Source of the DNA: Spirochaetaceae bacterium
Lineage (GTDB): Bacteria; Spirochaetota; Spirochaetia; B11-G9
NCBI GenBank assembly: GCA_015493635.1
Contig: WGCU01000067.1
Location: forward strand, 1 to 64,000
Reading direction: 5' to 3'
Length of the DNA stretch: 64,000 nt
Below are positions 10,027 through 20,603 of the stretch, piece after piece. The notes under the pieces are model-generated. The model ran no database searches, was not told the DNA's origin, and saw nothing but the letters and a program-made list of their open reading frames with translations. Positions within the stretch are counted from its first letter, which is position 1. Each line of letters begins with the position of its first letter. Both the position numbers and the translations under genes were made by a program.

Positions 10027-10810
10027 CCGTGAAATAACATACTTAAGAATTTCAGTAACCGACAAGTGCAACCTGCGGTGTACGTACTGTATGCCGGAAG
10101 AAGGGATACCCTTAAAAACTCACGATGATATAATGAGTTTTGAAGATATTGTTAAAACTGCAGAAGCTGCCGCCAAAACCGGTATTACAAAGATACGCCT
10201 TACCGGAGGAGAACCCACAGTACGCAAAGGGATAGTGCAGCTTGTGAAAATGCTCCATGCGGTAAAGGGGATTACCCATCTTGCCATGACAACAAACGGG
10301 GTACTCCTTGATTCCCTGGCACAGCCTTTAAGGGATGCCGGCCTTGACAGTGTAAATATCTCCCTCGATACTCTCGAACCGGAACGCTACAGCCGGATAA
10401 CACGTATCGGTGATATATCCCATGTACTGCGGGGAATAGAAGCGGCCCGGAAGGCAGCGTTTGAAAAAATAAAAATAAACATGGTGGTAATGAACGACAC
10501 AACCGATGCGGAAATTGCCGCGTTGAGAGAATTCTGTACAGAGAAAGGACTTGTTCTCCAGTTGATCAACCATTATGAGCTCTCCCGGGAAAAGGTAAAC
10601 GCGTATACCTATGACCGTCCCCCAAAATGCAGTGCATGCAACAGGATACGCCTGACTGCTGACGGTTTTCTTAAACCATGTCTCCACTCAAATGAGGAAA
10701 TTCCTCTCTTGATGGAGAACCTTGAGGATTCAATTAAAAAGGCAATTCTTGACAAACCTGAAAACGGCGCGGTCTGTACCAACCGAAGCATGATTGAGAT
10801 AGGAGGCTGA
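10010..10810 (+). CDS. moaA: GTP 3',8-cyclase MoaA (short form, 266 aa)
   Basis: CNLRCTYCMPEEG, LTGGEPTVR, CSACNRIRLTADGFLKPC, C-terminal GG. Confidence 0.85.
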   Translation: MLDRFNREITYLRISVTDKCNLRCTYCMPEEGIPLKTHDDIMSFEDIVKTAEAAAKTGITKIRLTGGEPTVRKGIVQLVKMLHAVKGITHLAMTTNGVLLDSLAQPLRDAGLDSVNISLDTLEPERYSRITRIGDISHVLRGIEAARKAAFEKIKINMVVMNDTTDAEIAALREFCTEKGLVLQLINHYELSREKVNAYTYDRPPKCSACNRIRLTADGFLKPCLHSNEEIPLLMENLEDSIKKAILDKPENGAVCTNRSMIEIGG

Positions 10811-10811
10811 C

Positions 10812-11261
10812 ATGGAATTTTCACATCTAGATAAAAACGGCAATGCTGTTATGGTGGATGTTTCCCGAAAACCGAAAGTCCGGAGAACTGCCCGGGCCGA
10901 AGGTAAAATATTTATGAAAGAAGAAACAATAGAAAAAATAAGAAAGCAGCTTATAAAGAAAGGCGATGTCCTTACTGTTGCAAAAATAGCAGGAATTACC
11001 GGAGGGAAACAGACCTCCGATCTTATTCCGCTTTGCCATAATATAGAAATAGATCAGATATCAGTGGACTTCACTATTAACGAAAACCATATTGTTATAA
11101 AAAGCAGCTCCCTCTGTACTGATAAAACAGGAATTGAAATGGAAGCTCTTACAGCTATCTCCATTGCCGCTCTCACTATCTACGATATGTGTAAAGCGGT
11201 AGATAAGGGAATGCGCATAACGGATATCCACCTTATTGAAAAAACAAAGGAGTCTCTATGA
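10812..11261 (+). CDS. moaC: Cyclic pyranopterin monophosphate synthase MoaC
   Basis: MVDVSRKPKVRRTARAEG, LIPLCHNIEI, EMEALTAISIAALTIYDMCKAVDKGM. Confidence 0.93.
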   Translation: MEFSHLDKNGNAVMVDVSRKPKVRRTARAEGKIFMKEETIEKIRKQLIKKGDVLTVAKIAGITGGKQTSDLIPLCHNIEIDQISVDFTINENHIVIKSSSLCTDKTGIEMEALTAISIAALTIYDMCKAVDKGMRITDIHLIEKTKESL

Positions 11262-11731
11262 AAACAGCAGTAATTACCATATCGGACAGAGCTTCCAAAG
11301 GGATTTATGAAGATGCATCGGGACCGGAAATTGTTTCCATACTTAAAGAAACAGTACCTGACAGTGAAATTTCCACCCTCATTATTCCCGATGACAGGGA
11401 AGAAATTGTTAAGGCCTTTAAAAAATATTCCGGGTGGGACTTCATTTTAACCACAGGGGGGACAGGTATCGGTCCCCGTGATTTTACTCCTGATGTGACC
11501 AGAAAGTACTGTGACAAAGAGCTGCCGGGTATTGCTGAAACAATACGGGCTCTGTCATACAGGGAGACCGTTTCCGCGATGCTCTCACGGGGCTATTCGG
11601 GAATGAAGGATACGACCATTATCATTAATTTTCCGGGTTCCGTAAAAGCAGTACGGCTCTGCACACAGATAGTCGCCCCTGTCATGAAACACGCGGTTCG
11701 GATGATTCTTGGCCAGGGGCATGAAAAATAG
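11258..11731 (+). CDS. mog: Molybdopterin adenylyltransferase (MogA/MoaB family)
   Basis: ITISDRASKGIYEDASGP, TTGGTGIGPRDFTPD. Confidence 0.85.
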   Translation: MKTAVITISDRASKGIYEDASGPEIVSILKETVPDSEISTLIIPDDREEIVKAFKKYSGWDFILTTGGTGIGPRDFTPDVTRKYCDKELPGIAETIRALSYRETVSAMLSRGYSGMKDTTIIINFPGSVKAVRLCTQIVAPVMKHAVRMILGQGHEK

Positions 11732-11779
11732 AAAAAATGTGCTATACTGTAGGGTGGATACTATCTTTGGAGGTGAACC

Positions 11780-12313
11780 ATGAAAAAAATAGTTCTGTTC
11801 ATTCTCATTATTACTGTTTTCCTTGTCCCTTCAGCCTTTGCCCAGTTCAGACTTGATCTAGGATTACAGATACCGGTAAAAATGGGAATTAAATTCCCTG
11901 ATACTTCCGGTATTGACAGTACTTCAATAAACATTCTGGATAAATACACCTTTCTTCTGCCTGAAGCAACAGGAAGTTATCAGCTGTCACTGGGACCGGT
12001 AAAATTCGGGGCGGGAGTGCAGTTGTACAGCCTTATTCTTGAAAGTATTGCCTGGCCGGTGGCTTTTGCCGAGCTTGACCTTTCGCCAATTGTTATCAAC
12101 GCAAAAGTAGGAGGACTGGCCTACGTTCTTTTCGGAATAAAGAATGATGCAGGGACCGGAGACCTCGTTATCCCCGAGATAAACATCGCCTATAAACTGG
12201 GAAAATCCTTCAGAGTCGGCGTCGGGGCAATGGCTTTCACATCAAAAGACTTTGATACAGGTACCATTCCCTATCTGATTTATCTGGGAGGCAGTTTCTC
12301 AACAACCTTTTAA
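11780..12313 (+). CDS. Secreted/outer-membrane beta-barrel-like hypothetical protein
   Basis: Signal peptide (MKKIVLFILIITVFLVPSAFAQ) and alternating beta pattern; family not recognised. Confidence 0.5.
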   Translation: MKKIVLFILIITVFLVPSAFAQFRLDLGLQIPVKMGIKFPDTSGIDSTSINILDKYTFLLPEATGSYQLSLGPVKFGAGVQLYSLILESIAWPVAFAELDLSPIVINAKVGGLAYVLFGIKNDAGTGDLVIPEINIAYKLGKSFRVGVGAMAFTSKDFDTGTIPYLIYLGGSFSTTF

Positions 12314-12412
12314 TGTTACGTTCATGTACAGGGATTTACCTGCCGGACAAAGGCTATAATCCCTGTATTTTTTTCATTGAACAATAACGGTAATAAGTAT
12401 ATTCTGGGGAGT

Positions 12413-13291
12413 ATGAGTTTATCTTCCCTGCAACTTGACGCTTTTACCGCTGTTGCACGGCTTCTTAATTTTTCAAAAGCCGCAGAAAGCCTTTTTATTA
12501 CACAGTCTGCACTATCGCAGCGGATTAAAAATCTGGAACAGACTATCGGGGCAAATCTCTTTATCCGGGAACCTGGAAAGGTACGCATAACCGAAATGGG
12601 AGAACGGCTCCAGCGGTACTGTGCTGTTAAGGATTCCATGGAGCAGGAACTTCTCTTCAATCTACAACCCTCTAACGAAGGACAGCTGGGGGGAATAACA
12701 CGAATTGGTGCGTTTTCTTCGATCCTGCGCTCCGTTATTATTCCCGCCATGAGTTCTCTCCTGAGAAAAAATCCGAAAATTCAGTGTGATTTTATTCATA
12801 AGGAAACCCAAAATCTTCCGGAGCTTTTGGAGCGGGGGGAATGTGATTTTATTATCCTTGATTACGCTCTTGATTCAGCGGGAACCGAAAAGGTTGTTCT
12901 GGGGTATGAGGAGTACGTCGTTATTGAAAGCGCAGAATATTCCTGTCCCCATAATGTCTATCTCGATAATGCCCCCGAAGATCCTGCAACCCGAGATTTT
13001 TTTAATAATCAGGATAAAACCCCTCCTGAGTACTCCCGGAGATTCATGGGAGAAACGTACGGTATTCTTGCCGGTGTTGAAGCTGGGCTCGGAAGGTCTG
13101 TTATGCCTGTCCACCTCCTCGCCGAACGTCCGCATCTAAAAAAAGTGGAAGGGTTCGCCGAATACAGAAGACCCATTACGCTTCACTTCCATAAGCGGTC
13201 CTACTATTCAGATCTTCATAAAGCCATTTTGAAACAGCTTACGGAGAACTGTTCAAAATATCTGAACTCCGAAATTGCAGTCAGGATATAA
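12413..13291 (+). CDS. LysR-family transcriptional regulator
   Basis: N-terminal HTH LSSLQLDAFTAVARLLNFSKAAESLFITQSALSQRIKNLE. Confidence 0.85.
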   Translation: MSLSSLQLDAFTAVARLLNFSKAAESLFITQSALSQRIKNLEQTIGANLFIREPGKVRITEMGERLQRYCAVKDSMEQELLFNLQPSNEGQLGGITRIGAFSSILRSVIIPAMSSLLRKNPKIQCDFIHKETQNLPELLERGECDFIILDYALDSAGTEKVVLGYEEYVVIESAEYSCPHNVYLDNAPEDPATRDFFNNQDKTPPEYSRRFMGETYGILAGVEAGLGRSVMPVHLLAERPHLKKVEGFAEYRRPITLHFHKRSYYSDLHKAILKQLTENCSKYLNSEIAVRI

Positions 13292-13381
13292 GTTTAATTT
13301 ATATCCTCATAGATTATAATAATTTTACACGTTTCCTCTATTTTGTTATACATAAGATACATAAAACGAAGGAGAAAGAGA

Positions 13382-14629
13382 ATGAACGATAATAAAGTAA
13401 TTCTTGCTTACAGCGGAGGTCTTGACACCTCTATTATTCTACACTGGCTTCTTGCCAAAAAATACGAGGTTATCGCGTACATAGCGAATGTTGGACAGGA
13501 GGATGATTTTGATGCCGCCCGGGAAAAAGCACTCAAAATAGGAGCCAGCAAGGTTTATATTGAGGATCTACGGGAAGAATTTGTTACAGACTATATCTTT
13601 CCTGTTTTCAAGGCCAATGCAATTTACGAGGGAAGCTACCTCCTCGGTACGTCCATAGCACGGCCGATAATAGCGAAAAAGCAGATAGAGATTGCCGAAA
13701 AAGAAGATGCCATGTACGTGGCCCATGGAGCAACAGGGAAAGGGAACGACCAGGTACGCTTTGAATTATCCTATTACGCCCTTAACCCGAATATAAAGAT
13801 TATATCGCCGTGGAAAACCCGTGAGTTTCTGGACCAGTTTACCGGGCGCAGCGACATGATCGCTTATGCTGAAAAACATGGGATTCCCATAAGTTCAACC
13901 CCAAAAAAACCGTACAGTGAGGATGATAATCTCCTCCATATAAGCCATGAGGCGGGGATTCTTGAAGACCCGGCAGCAGAAGCTTCTGAAGACGTATACT
14001 GCAAAACGACCTCTCCCGAAAATGCTCCTGACAAGCCGACAAAGATAGCCATTACCTTTAAAAACGGCGTTCCTGTGGAAGTAAAGGATCTGAACAGTGG
14101 AAGGACAGAAACAAAGCCCCTTGACCTCTTTCTCTTTCTTAACGAACTTGGCAGTACCAATGGAATAGGACGCCTTGATATGGTTGAAAACCGTTTCGTT
14201 GGTATCAAATCCAGGGGAATTTATGAAACCCCCGGAGGCACCATTCTCCATATTGCCCATAAGGATATTGAAGGGATTGCCATGGACAGAGAAGTGATGC
14301 GCCTCCGCAACATGCTTGTTGAAAAGTTTTCAGAGATTGTATACAACGGATTCTGGTTCAGCCCCGAGATGGACTTTCTTATGGCCGCCATAAACACAAG
14401 CCAGGACGTAATAGACGGCACCGTGTATATGAAGCTGTACAAAGGTAATGCCTACGTTATCGGAAGGGAAAGCGACAGCTCCCTGTACGACCAGGATCTT
14501 TCCAGCATGGATATAGAGGGCGGTTTTAATCAGGAAGATTCACGGGGGTTCATTAAGATAAATGCCATACGGCTCATGGCCCACAACAAGATAATGAAAA
14601 AGAAAAAGAAGAATTTTCACCAAAGCTGA
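13382..14629 (+). CDS. argG: Argininosuccinate synthase
   Basis: [47 protein letters not shown]. Confidence 0.93.
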   Translation: MNDNKVILAYSGGLDTSIILHWLLAKKYEVIAYIANVGQEDDFDAAREKALKIGASKVYIEDLREEFVTDYIFPVFKANAIYEGSYLLGTSIARPIIAKKQIEIAEKEDAMYVAHGATGKGNDQVRFELSYYALNPNIKIISPWKTREFLDQFTGRSDMIAYAEKHGIPISSTPKKPYSEDDNLLHISHEAGILEDPAAEASEDVYCKTTSPENAPDKPTKIAITFKNGVPVEVKDLNSGRTETKPLDLFLFLNELGSTNGIGRLDMVENRFVGIKSRGIYETPGGTILHIAHKDIEGIAMDREVMRLRNMLVEKFSEIVYNGFWFSPEMDFLMAAINTSQDVIDGTVYMKLYKGNAYVIGRESDSSLYDQDLSSMDIEGGFNQEDSRGFIKINAIRLMAHNKIMKKKKKNFHQS

Positions 14630-14669
14630 TAGAGCAGTAACGGAGAAGATTCAATACCCGGAGGATGTA

Positions 14670-15194
14670 ATGAACAAGAGCACAATACATAAACTAGTGG
14701 ATGAAAACATCCATCATCTTTCTTCGGGTATTAAAATATTATCCATGATTTCGGATGAACATTACTGTTTTGCGGGAGGTACCGATTCGCCATGGATGAG
14801 CGGAATTGGAAAACACTTCAGACACATACTGGATTTCTATGACAGATTTTTTAACCAGTTTCCCGCCGTTAACTATGATCTGCGCACACGGAGTACTGAA
14901 ATAGAGAAGAATAAAGCTGCGGCAGCAGCCAGAATCAACTCTTATATAGAAAAACTACAGTCTTTTTATGATAAAGATATACATCAGAAAATAGATCTCT
15001 ATCAGGGGGATGTTCCGCAGCATCTCAACCGCAACAAAGTTGATTCCTCCCTCGGCAGGGAGTTACGGTACCTGGTAGAACATACCGTTCATCATTTCGC
15101 TATCATATCCATGTTTTTAAAACATCAAGGGTACACTGTTCCCGAAGGATTCGGCATTGCCCAGTCTACCCTTGATTACGAAGCAAAACAATAA
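14670..15194 (+). CDS. DinB-like family protein
   Basis: IGKHFRHILDFYDRF, HTVHHFAIISMFLK metal-binding His pattern. Confidence 0.6.
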   Translation: MNKSTIHKLVDENIHHLSSGIKILSMISDEHYCFAGGTDSPWMSGIGKHFRHILDFYDRFFNQFPAVNYDLRTRSTEIEKNKAAAAARINSYIEKLQSFYDKDIHQKIDLYQGDVPQHLNRNKVDSSLGRELRYLVEHTVHHFAIISMFLKHQGYTVPEGFGIAQSTLDYEAKQ

Positions 15195-15235
15195 TCTCCT
15201 TTTTTTAGACACTGATCTGTGGTAAAATCCATTCC

Positions 15236-16255
15236 ATGAAAATTGCAATTTACGGAGCAGGATCTTTAGGTACGGTTCTCGGAGCCTTTTTAACGAAGGC
15301 GGGACTGGATGTTGATTTAATAACACGGAACAAACAACATGTTGAAGGGCTTTTGCATAAAGGAGCACAGATTACCGGGACGATGCACTTTACCGTTCCG
15401 GTCAACGTTTTGTTACCGGAACAGATGCGTAAAAAGTATGATCTTATTTTCCTCTTAACCAAACAGACAGAAAATGAATCTGTTGTACGGTTTATTTCAA
15501 ACTATCTGAGTGATGACGGTGTCCTCTTTACGCTGCAGAACGGACTCCCCGAAGATCTTATTGGTAAAATTATCGGGAATGATAAGACTTTTGGCTGTAC
15601 GGTAGCCTGGGGAGCTACCCTGATTGGTAACGGTATCTGTGAATTGACCTCGGATCCGCATCACCTGACCTTCAGTCTCGGCCAGTTTGGTACACCTGAT
15701 CATGAAAAATTATTACGTATAAAAGAAACACTTGAAAACATGGGCCCGGTGGAAATTGCTGAGAACTTTATCGGAACCCGGTGGTCAAAACTCCTCATAA
15801 ACAGTGCTTTCAGCGGTATGTCAGCAGTACTCGGCTGTACCTTTGGAGAAGCTGCCCAAAATAAAAAGGCAAGACTGTGTGTGCAGCGGATTATAAAAGA
15901 ATGTATCGATGTCGCACATAACGCCCGTATCAGGATAGAGAAGGTTCAGGGAAAGGATATTGTAAGATTCTTTGATTACCATTCAAAACTGAAAGAGAAA
16001 GTATCAAACGTTCTTATTCCCCTTGCGATAAAAAAGCACCGCCTGCTTAAAGCAAGTTTACTGCAGGATATTGAAAAGGGGAAGAAAACCGAGATAGAGT
16101 TTATAAACGGTATCGTCCGGGATTACGGTATCAGGTACACCACACCCACTCCCTTTAATAACAAGGTAATTGAGATCGTTCACAAAATTGAATCCGGATC
16201 AATGCAGCCGTCATTCAAGAATCTGGATCAGTTTACTACCTTGCTTTCCCGGTAA
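15236..16255 (+). CDS. Ketopantoate reductase (PanE/ApbA family)
   Basis: IAIYGAGSLGTVLGAFLTKAGLDVDLITR; KLLINSAFSGMSAVLGCTFGE. Confidence 0.8.
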   Translation: MKIAIYGAGSLGTVLGAFLTKAGLDVDLITRNKQHVEGLLHKGAQITGTMHFTVPVNVLLPEQMRKKYDLIFLLTKQTENESVVRFISNYLSDDGVLFTLQNGLPEDLIGKIIGNDKTFGCTVAWGATLIGNGICELTSDPHHLTFSLGQFGTPDHEKLLRIKETLENMGPVEIAENFIGTRWSKLLINSAFSGMSAVLGCTFGEAAQNKKARLCVQRIIKECIDVAHNARIRIEKVQGKDIVRFFDYHSKLKEKVSNVLIPLAIKKHRLLKASLLQDIEKGKKTEIEFINGIVRDYGIRYTTPTPFNNKVIEIVHKIESGSMQPSFKNLDQFTTLLSR

Positions 16256-16300
16256 CGATACTCATTCAATAAAGCAAATACCTGTGGTATAATTGAACAC

Positions 16301-17593
16301 ATGGACATAAAGCGTAACACTGCGGGAAAAGTACGGTACGTTATCACCAGCTTCCTCGGGCTGAAGAAAAATATGGTTGCTCTGCTTACTATGGTAATTC
16401 TTGTCGGTCTTGGTGAAAAGATGGCTGAACGGTTTCTGCCGATTTACCTGGTAGCTTTAGGCGGAGGGGCATTCTCCGTGGGGCTCCTGAACGGAATGGA
16501 TAACCTGCTCAGTGCTCTTTACTCCTATCCCGGCGGGTATGCCAGTGACAAAATGGGTTACAAGCGTGCGCTTCTTCTGTTTAATCTGATAGCAATGTTC
16601 GGATACCTCATTGTCATTATCTTTCCGTACTGGCAGGCGGTAGTTGTCGGCGCGGTCTTTTTCTTGTCCTGGACAGCCGTTTCGCTCCCAGCGACCATGG
16701 ATATGGTCTCCCGGGTACTGCCGAAAAACAAGCGGACCATGGGTGTCTCAATGCATTCACTTATCCGCCGCATACCAATGGCACTGGGGCCGGTTCTGGG
16801 CGGCATTATGATAGGATTGTACGGGGCAAAAACAGGGGTACGTCTGGCATTTGTCATTGCCTTTATCCTGGGAGGAGCCTCCCTCCTGCTGCAGCAGATA
16901 ATGATAGTGGAAGAGAAACGGGAAAACAAAAAAACAGAAGGAAGCCCCTTTAAAGCATTAAAACTTATAAATCCCGCGTTAAGAAATTTGCTTATATCGG
17001 ATATTCTCATCCGGTTCTGTGAACAGATTCCCTATGCGTTTGTCGTAATCTGGTGTGTTACGCGAAACGGGATTACTCCGCTGCAGTTCGGTGCCCTTAC
17101 CACCATTGAGATGGCTACTGCCATGATCATTTATATTCCCGTCGCGTACGCTGCCGACAAAAGTACAAAAAAGCCTTTTGTTGTTGTTACTTTTGGATTT
17201 TTTACCCTCTTCCCGCTTGTTCTGCTTTTTTCCCACTCCTTTGGATTTATGGTCATTGCATTCGTTATACGGGGTTTGAAAGAATTCGGCGAGCCGACAC
17301 GCAAAGCTCTGATAATGGACCTGGCTCCGGAGGGAAAGAAAGCGGGAACCTTCGGTGTTTACTATTTAGTGAGGGATGTTGTCGTATCTATAGCAGCTTT
17401 CGGCGGCGCATTTTTATGGAACGCTTCGGCCTCTGCCCGTCTGTTCGGAACAGCAGAAAGAGGGCACTCGTTTCTGGCATGGCTGCAGTCTGCCGCATCA
17501 CCGGAAACCAACTTTCTAACCGCTTTCGGTTTTGGTATTCTTGGTACCGTATACTTTGCCCTGTTTGGTAAAGATACGAGATCATTAAAATAA
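16301..17593 (+). CDS. MFS transporter
   Basis: 12-TM pattern; GGYASDKMGYKRALLLF. Confidence 0.8.
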   Translation: MDIKRNTAGKVRYVITSFLGLKKNMVALLTMVILVGLGEKMAERFLPIYLVALGGGAFSVGLLNGMDNLLSALYSYPGGYASDKMGYKRALLLFNLIAMFGYLIVIIFPYWQAVVVGAVFFLSWTAVSLPATMDMVSRVLPKNKRTMGVSMHSLIRRIPMALGPVLGGIMIGLYGAKTGVRLAFVIAFILGGASLLLQQIMIVEEKRENKKTEGSPFKALKLINPALRNLLISDILIRFCEQIPYAFVVIWCVTRNGITPLQFGALTTIEMATAMIIYIPVAYAADKSTKKPFVVVTFGFFTLFPLVLLFSHSFGFMVIAFVIRGLKEFGEPTRKALIMDLAPEGKKAGTFGVYYLVRDVVVSIAAFGGAFLWNASASARLFGTAERGHSFLAWLQSAASPETNFLTAFGFGILGTVYFALFGKDTRSLK

Positions 17594-17612
17594 TTTTTAT
17601 AAGGAGAGAAAA

Positions 17613-18047
17613 ATGAAATGGGTAACCCGTTCACATGTACATGTAGACCGTGTAGCCTGCCCATGGCTCATAGACCGGTTTATTGACTCTGATGCTGAAT
17701 TCCTGTTTGTACCAAAAAGTCAGATCGGTAAAACTGCCGAAGAAACAGGAGCAATCCCCTTTGACGCACCGGGAGTCGAACTCGGCCATCATAACAGCAA
17801 GTGTTCTTTTGAAACAATTATCGAACATTTCGGCCTTACTGACCCCGGTTTACTGAGACTGGCAGAAATAGTACACAGCGCGGATGTAAAATCAGACAGG
17901 GATGCTGATTCTGCAGCGGCCGGACTGGAAGCAATTGCCGTCGGATACAGTCTACGCTATCCTGATGATTTTGAAAACCTTACCCAGCAGTTCGAGGTTT
18001 ACGATTCGCTGTATGCCTGGTGCCGGTTACAGGCAGCAAAAAAATAG
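17613..18047 (+). CDS. ChrB-domain (chromate resistance) protein
   Basis: WVTRSHVHVDRVACPWLIDRFIDSDAEFLFVP; GVELGHHNSKCSFETIIEHFGLTDPGLLRLAEIVHSADV. Confidence 0.75.
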   Translation: MKWVTRSHVHVDRVACPWLIDRFIDSDAEFLFVPKSQIGKTAEETGAIPFDAPGVELGHHNSKCSFETIIEHFGLTDPGLLRLAEIVHSADVKSDRDADSAAAGLEAIAVGYSLRYPDDFENLTQQFEVYDSLYAWCRLQAAKK

Positions 18048-18050
18048 TAG

Positions 18051-19729
<1,679 letters not shown>

Positions 19730-20599
19730 CTATCCCTTTAATGCCTCTTTACCGGACACTATCTCGATCAGTTCATTCGTGATAGATGCCTGACGGGCGT
19801 GATTCTGCATTGTTATATATTTATCTATTAAATCTTCAGAGTTATTTGTCGCATTTTCCATGGCAGTCATCCGTGATGAATGTTCACTTAAATATGAATT
19901 AAGAAGAAAGGATCTCAATTTGTAAGCAACATACAGCTCAGCAGCAGGAACAGCGAAATCACTTCCCGGGGGATCTGTTTCCCGCAATACCGCGGGAATG
20001 GACAGCTCTTTTTCACTGACAATAAAAGGCAGCAGCTGCATTATCAGTGTTTCCTGGTGAAGTGTTGTATGAAAAATATTACCCACAACAAAGAGTTTCT
20101 GTATCTCGTTTTGACGGTACCGTTTAAATACCGCCTGTGCAATCTTGCGAAGCTGTTCTTTGGTAAAGGCCCGTTCGTTTATCTCCGCCTGCTGGAATAT
20201 CTCATACTCTTTCCGCTTGCAAAAAAGGGCCCCTTTATTGCCGATACAGGTTATATCCACCTGAGCACCATCGGCTGTACTCTCTGTAACAAGCTGATCA
20301 ACGGCTTTCTGAACAGAGCTGTTATGAGTCCCGCAGAGCCCTTTATCCGAAGTAAACATAATGATATGGACTCTCTGAACGGTTTCAAATCCTGTCACAA
20401 GGGGACTGCTGGAATCCTTAAGCATGCGGTACACCTCCACACGCATTTTATCTATCGATGAATCAAAAAGAGAAAGCGGGTTTTGAATCTCATAGAGTTT
20501 ACGCAGTTTAATTGAAGAGATCATGTTCATGGCGCGCATGACCTTCTGCATATTCTTTAAAGAGTTTATTTTATGACCGAGATCCCTTATATTACTCAT
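19730..20599 (-). CDS. atpG: F1 ATP synthase gamma subunit
   Basis: Conserved N-terminus and C-terminus (MTAMENATNNSEDLIDKYITMQNHARQASITNELIEIVSG). Confidence 0.93.
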   Translation of the reverse strand: MSNIRDLGHKINSLKNMQKVMRAMNMISSIKLRKLYEIQNPLSLFDSSIDKMRVEVYRMLKDSSSPLVTGFETVQRVHIIMFTSDKGLCGTHNSSVQKAVDQLVTESTADGAQVDITCIGNKGALFCKRKEYEIFQQAEINERAFTKEQLRKIAQAVFKRYRQNEIQKLFVVGNIFHTTLHQETLIMQLLPFIVSEKELSIPAVLRETDPPGSDFAVPAAELYVAYKLRSFLLNSYLSEHSSRMTAMENATNNSEDLIDKYITMQNHARQASITNELIEIVSGKEALKG

Positions 20600-20603
20600 C
20601 CGG

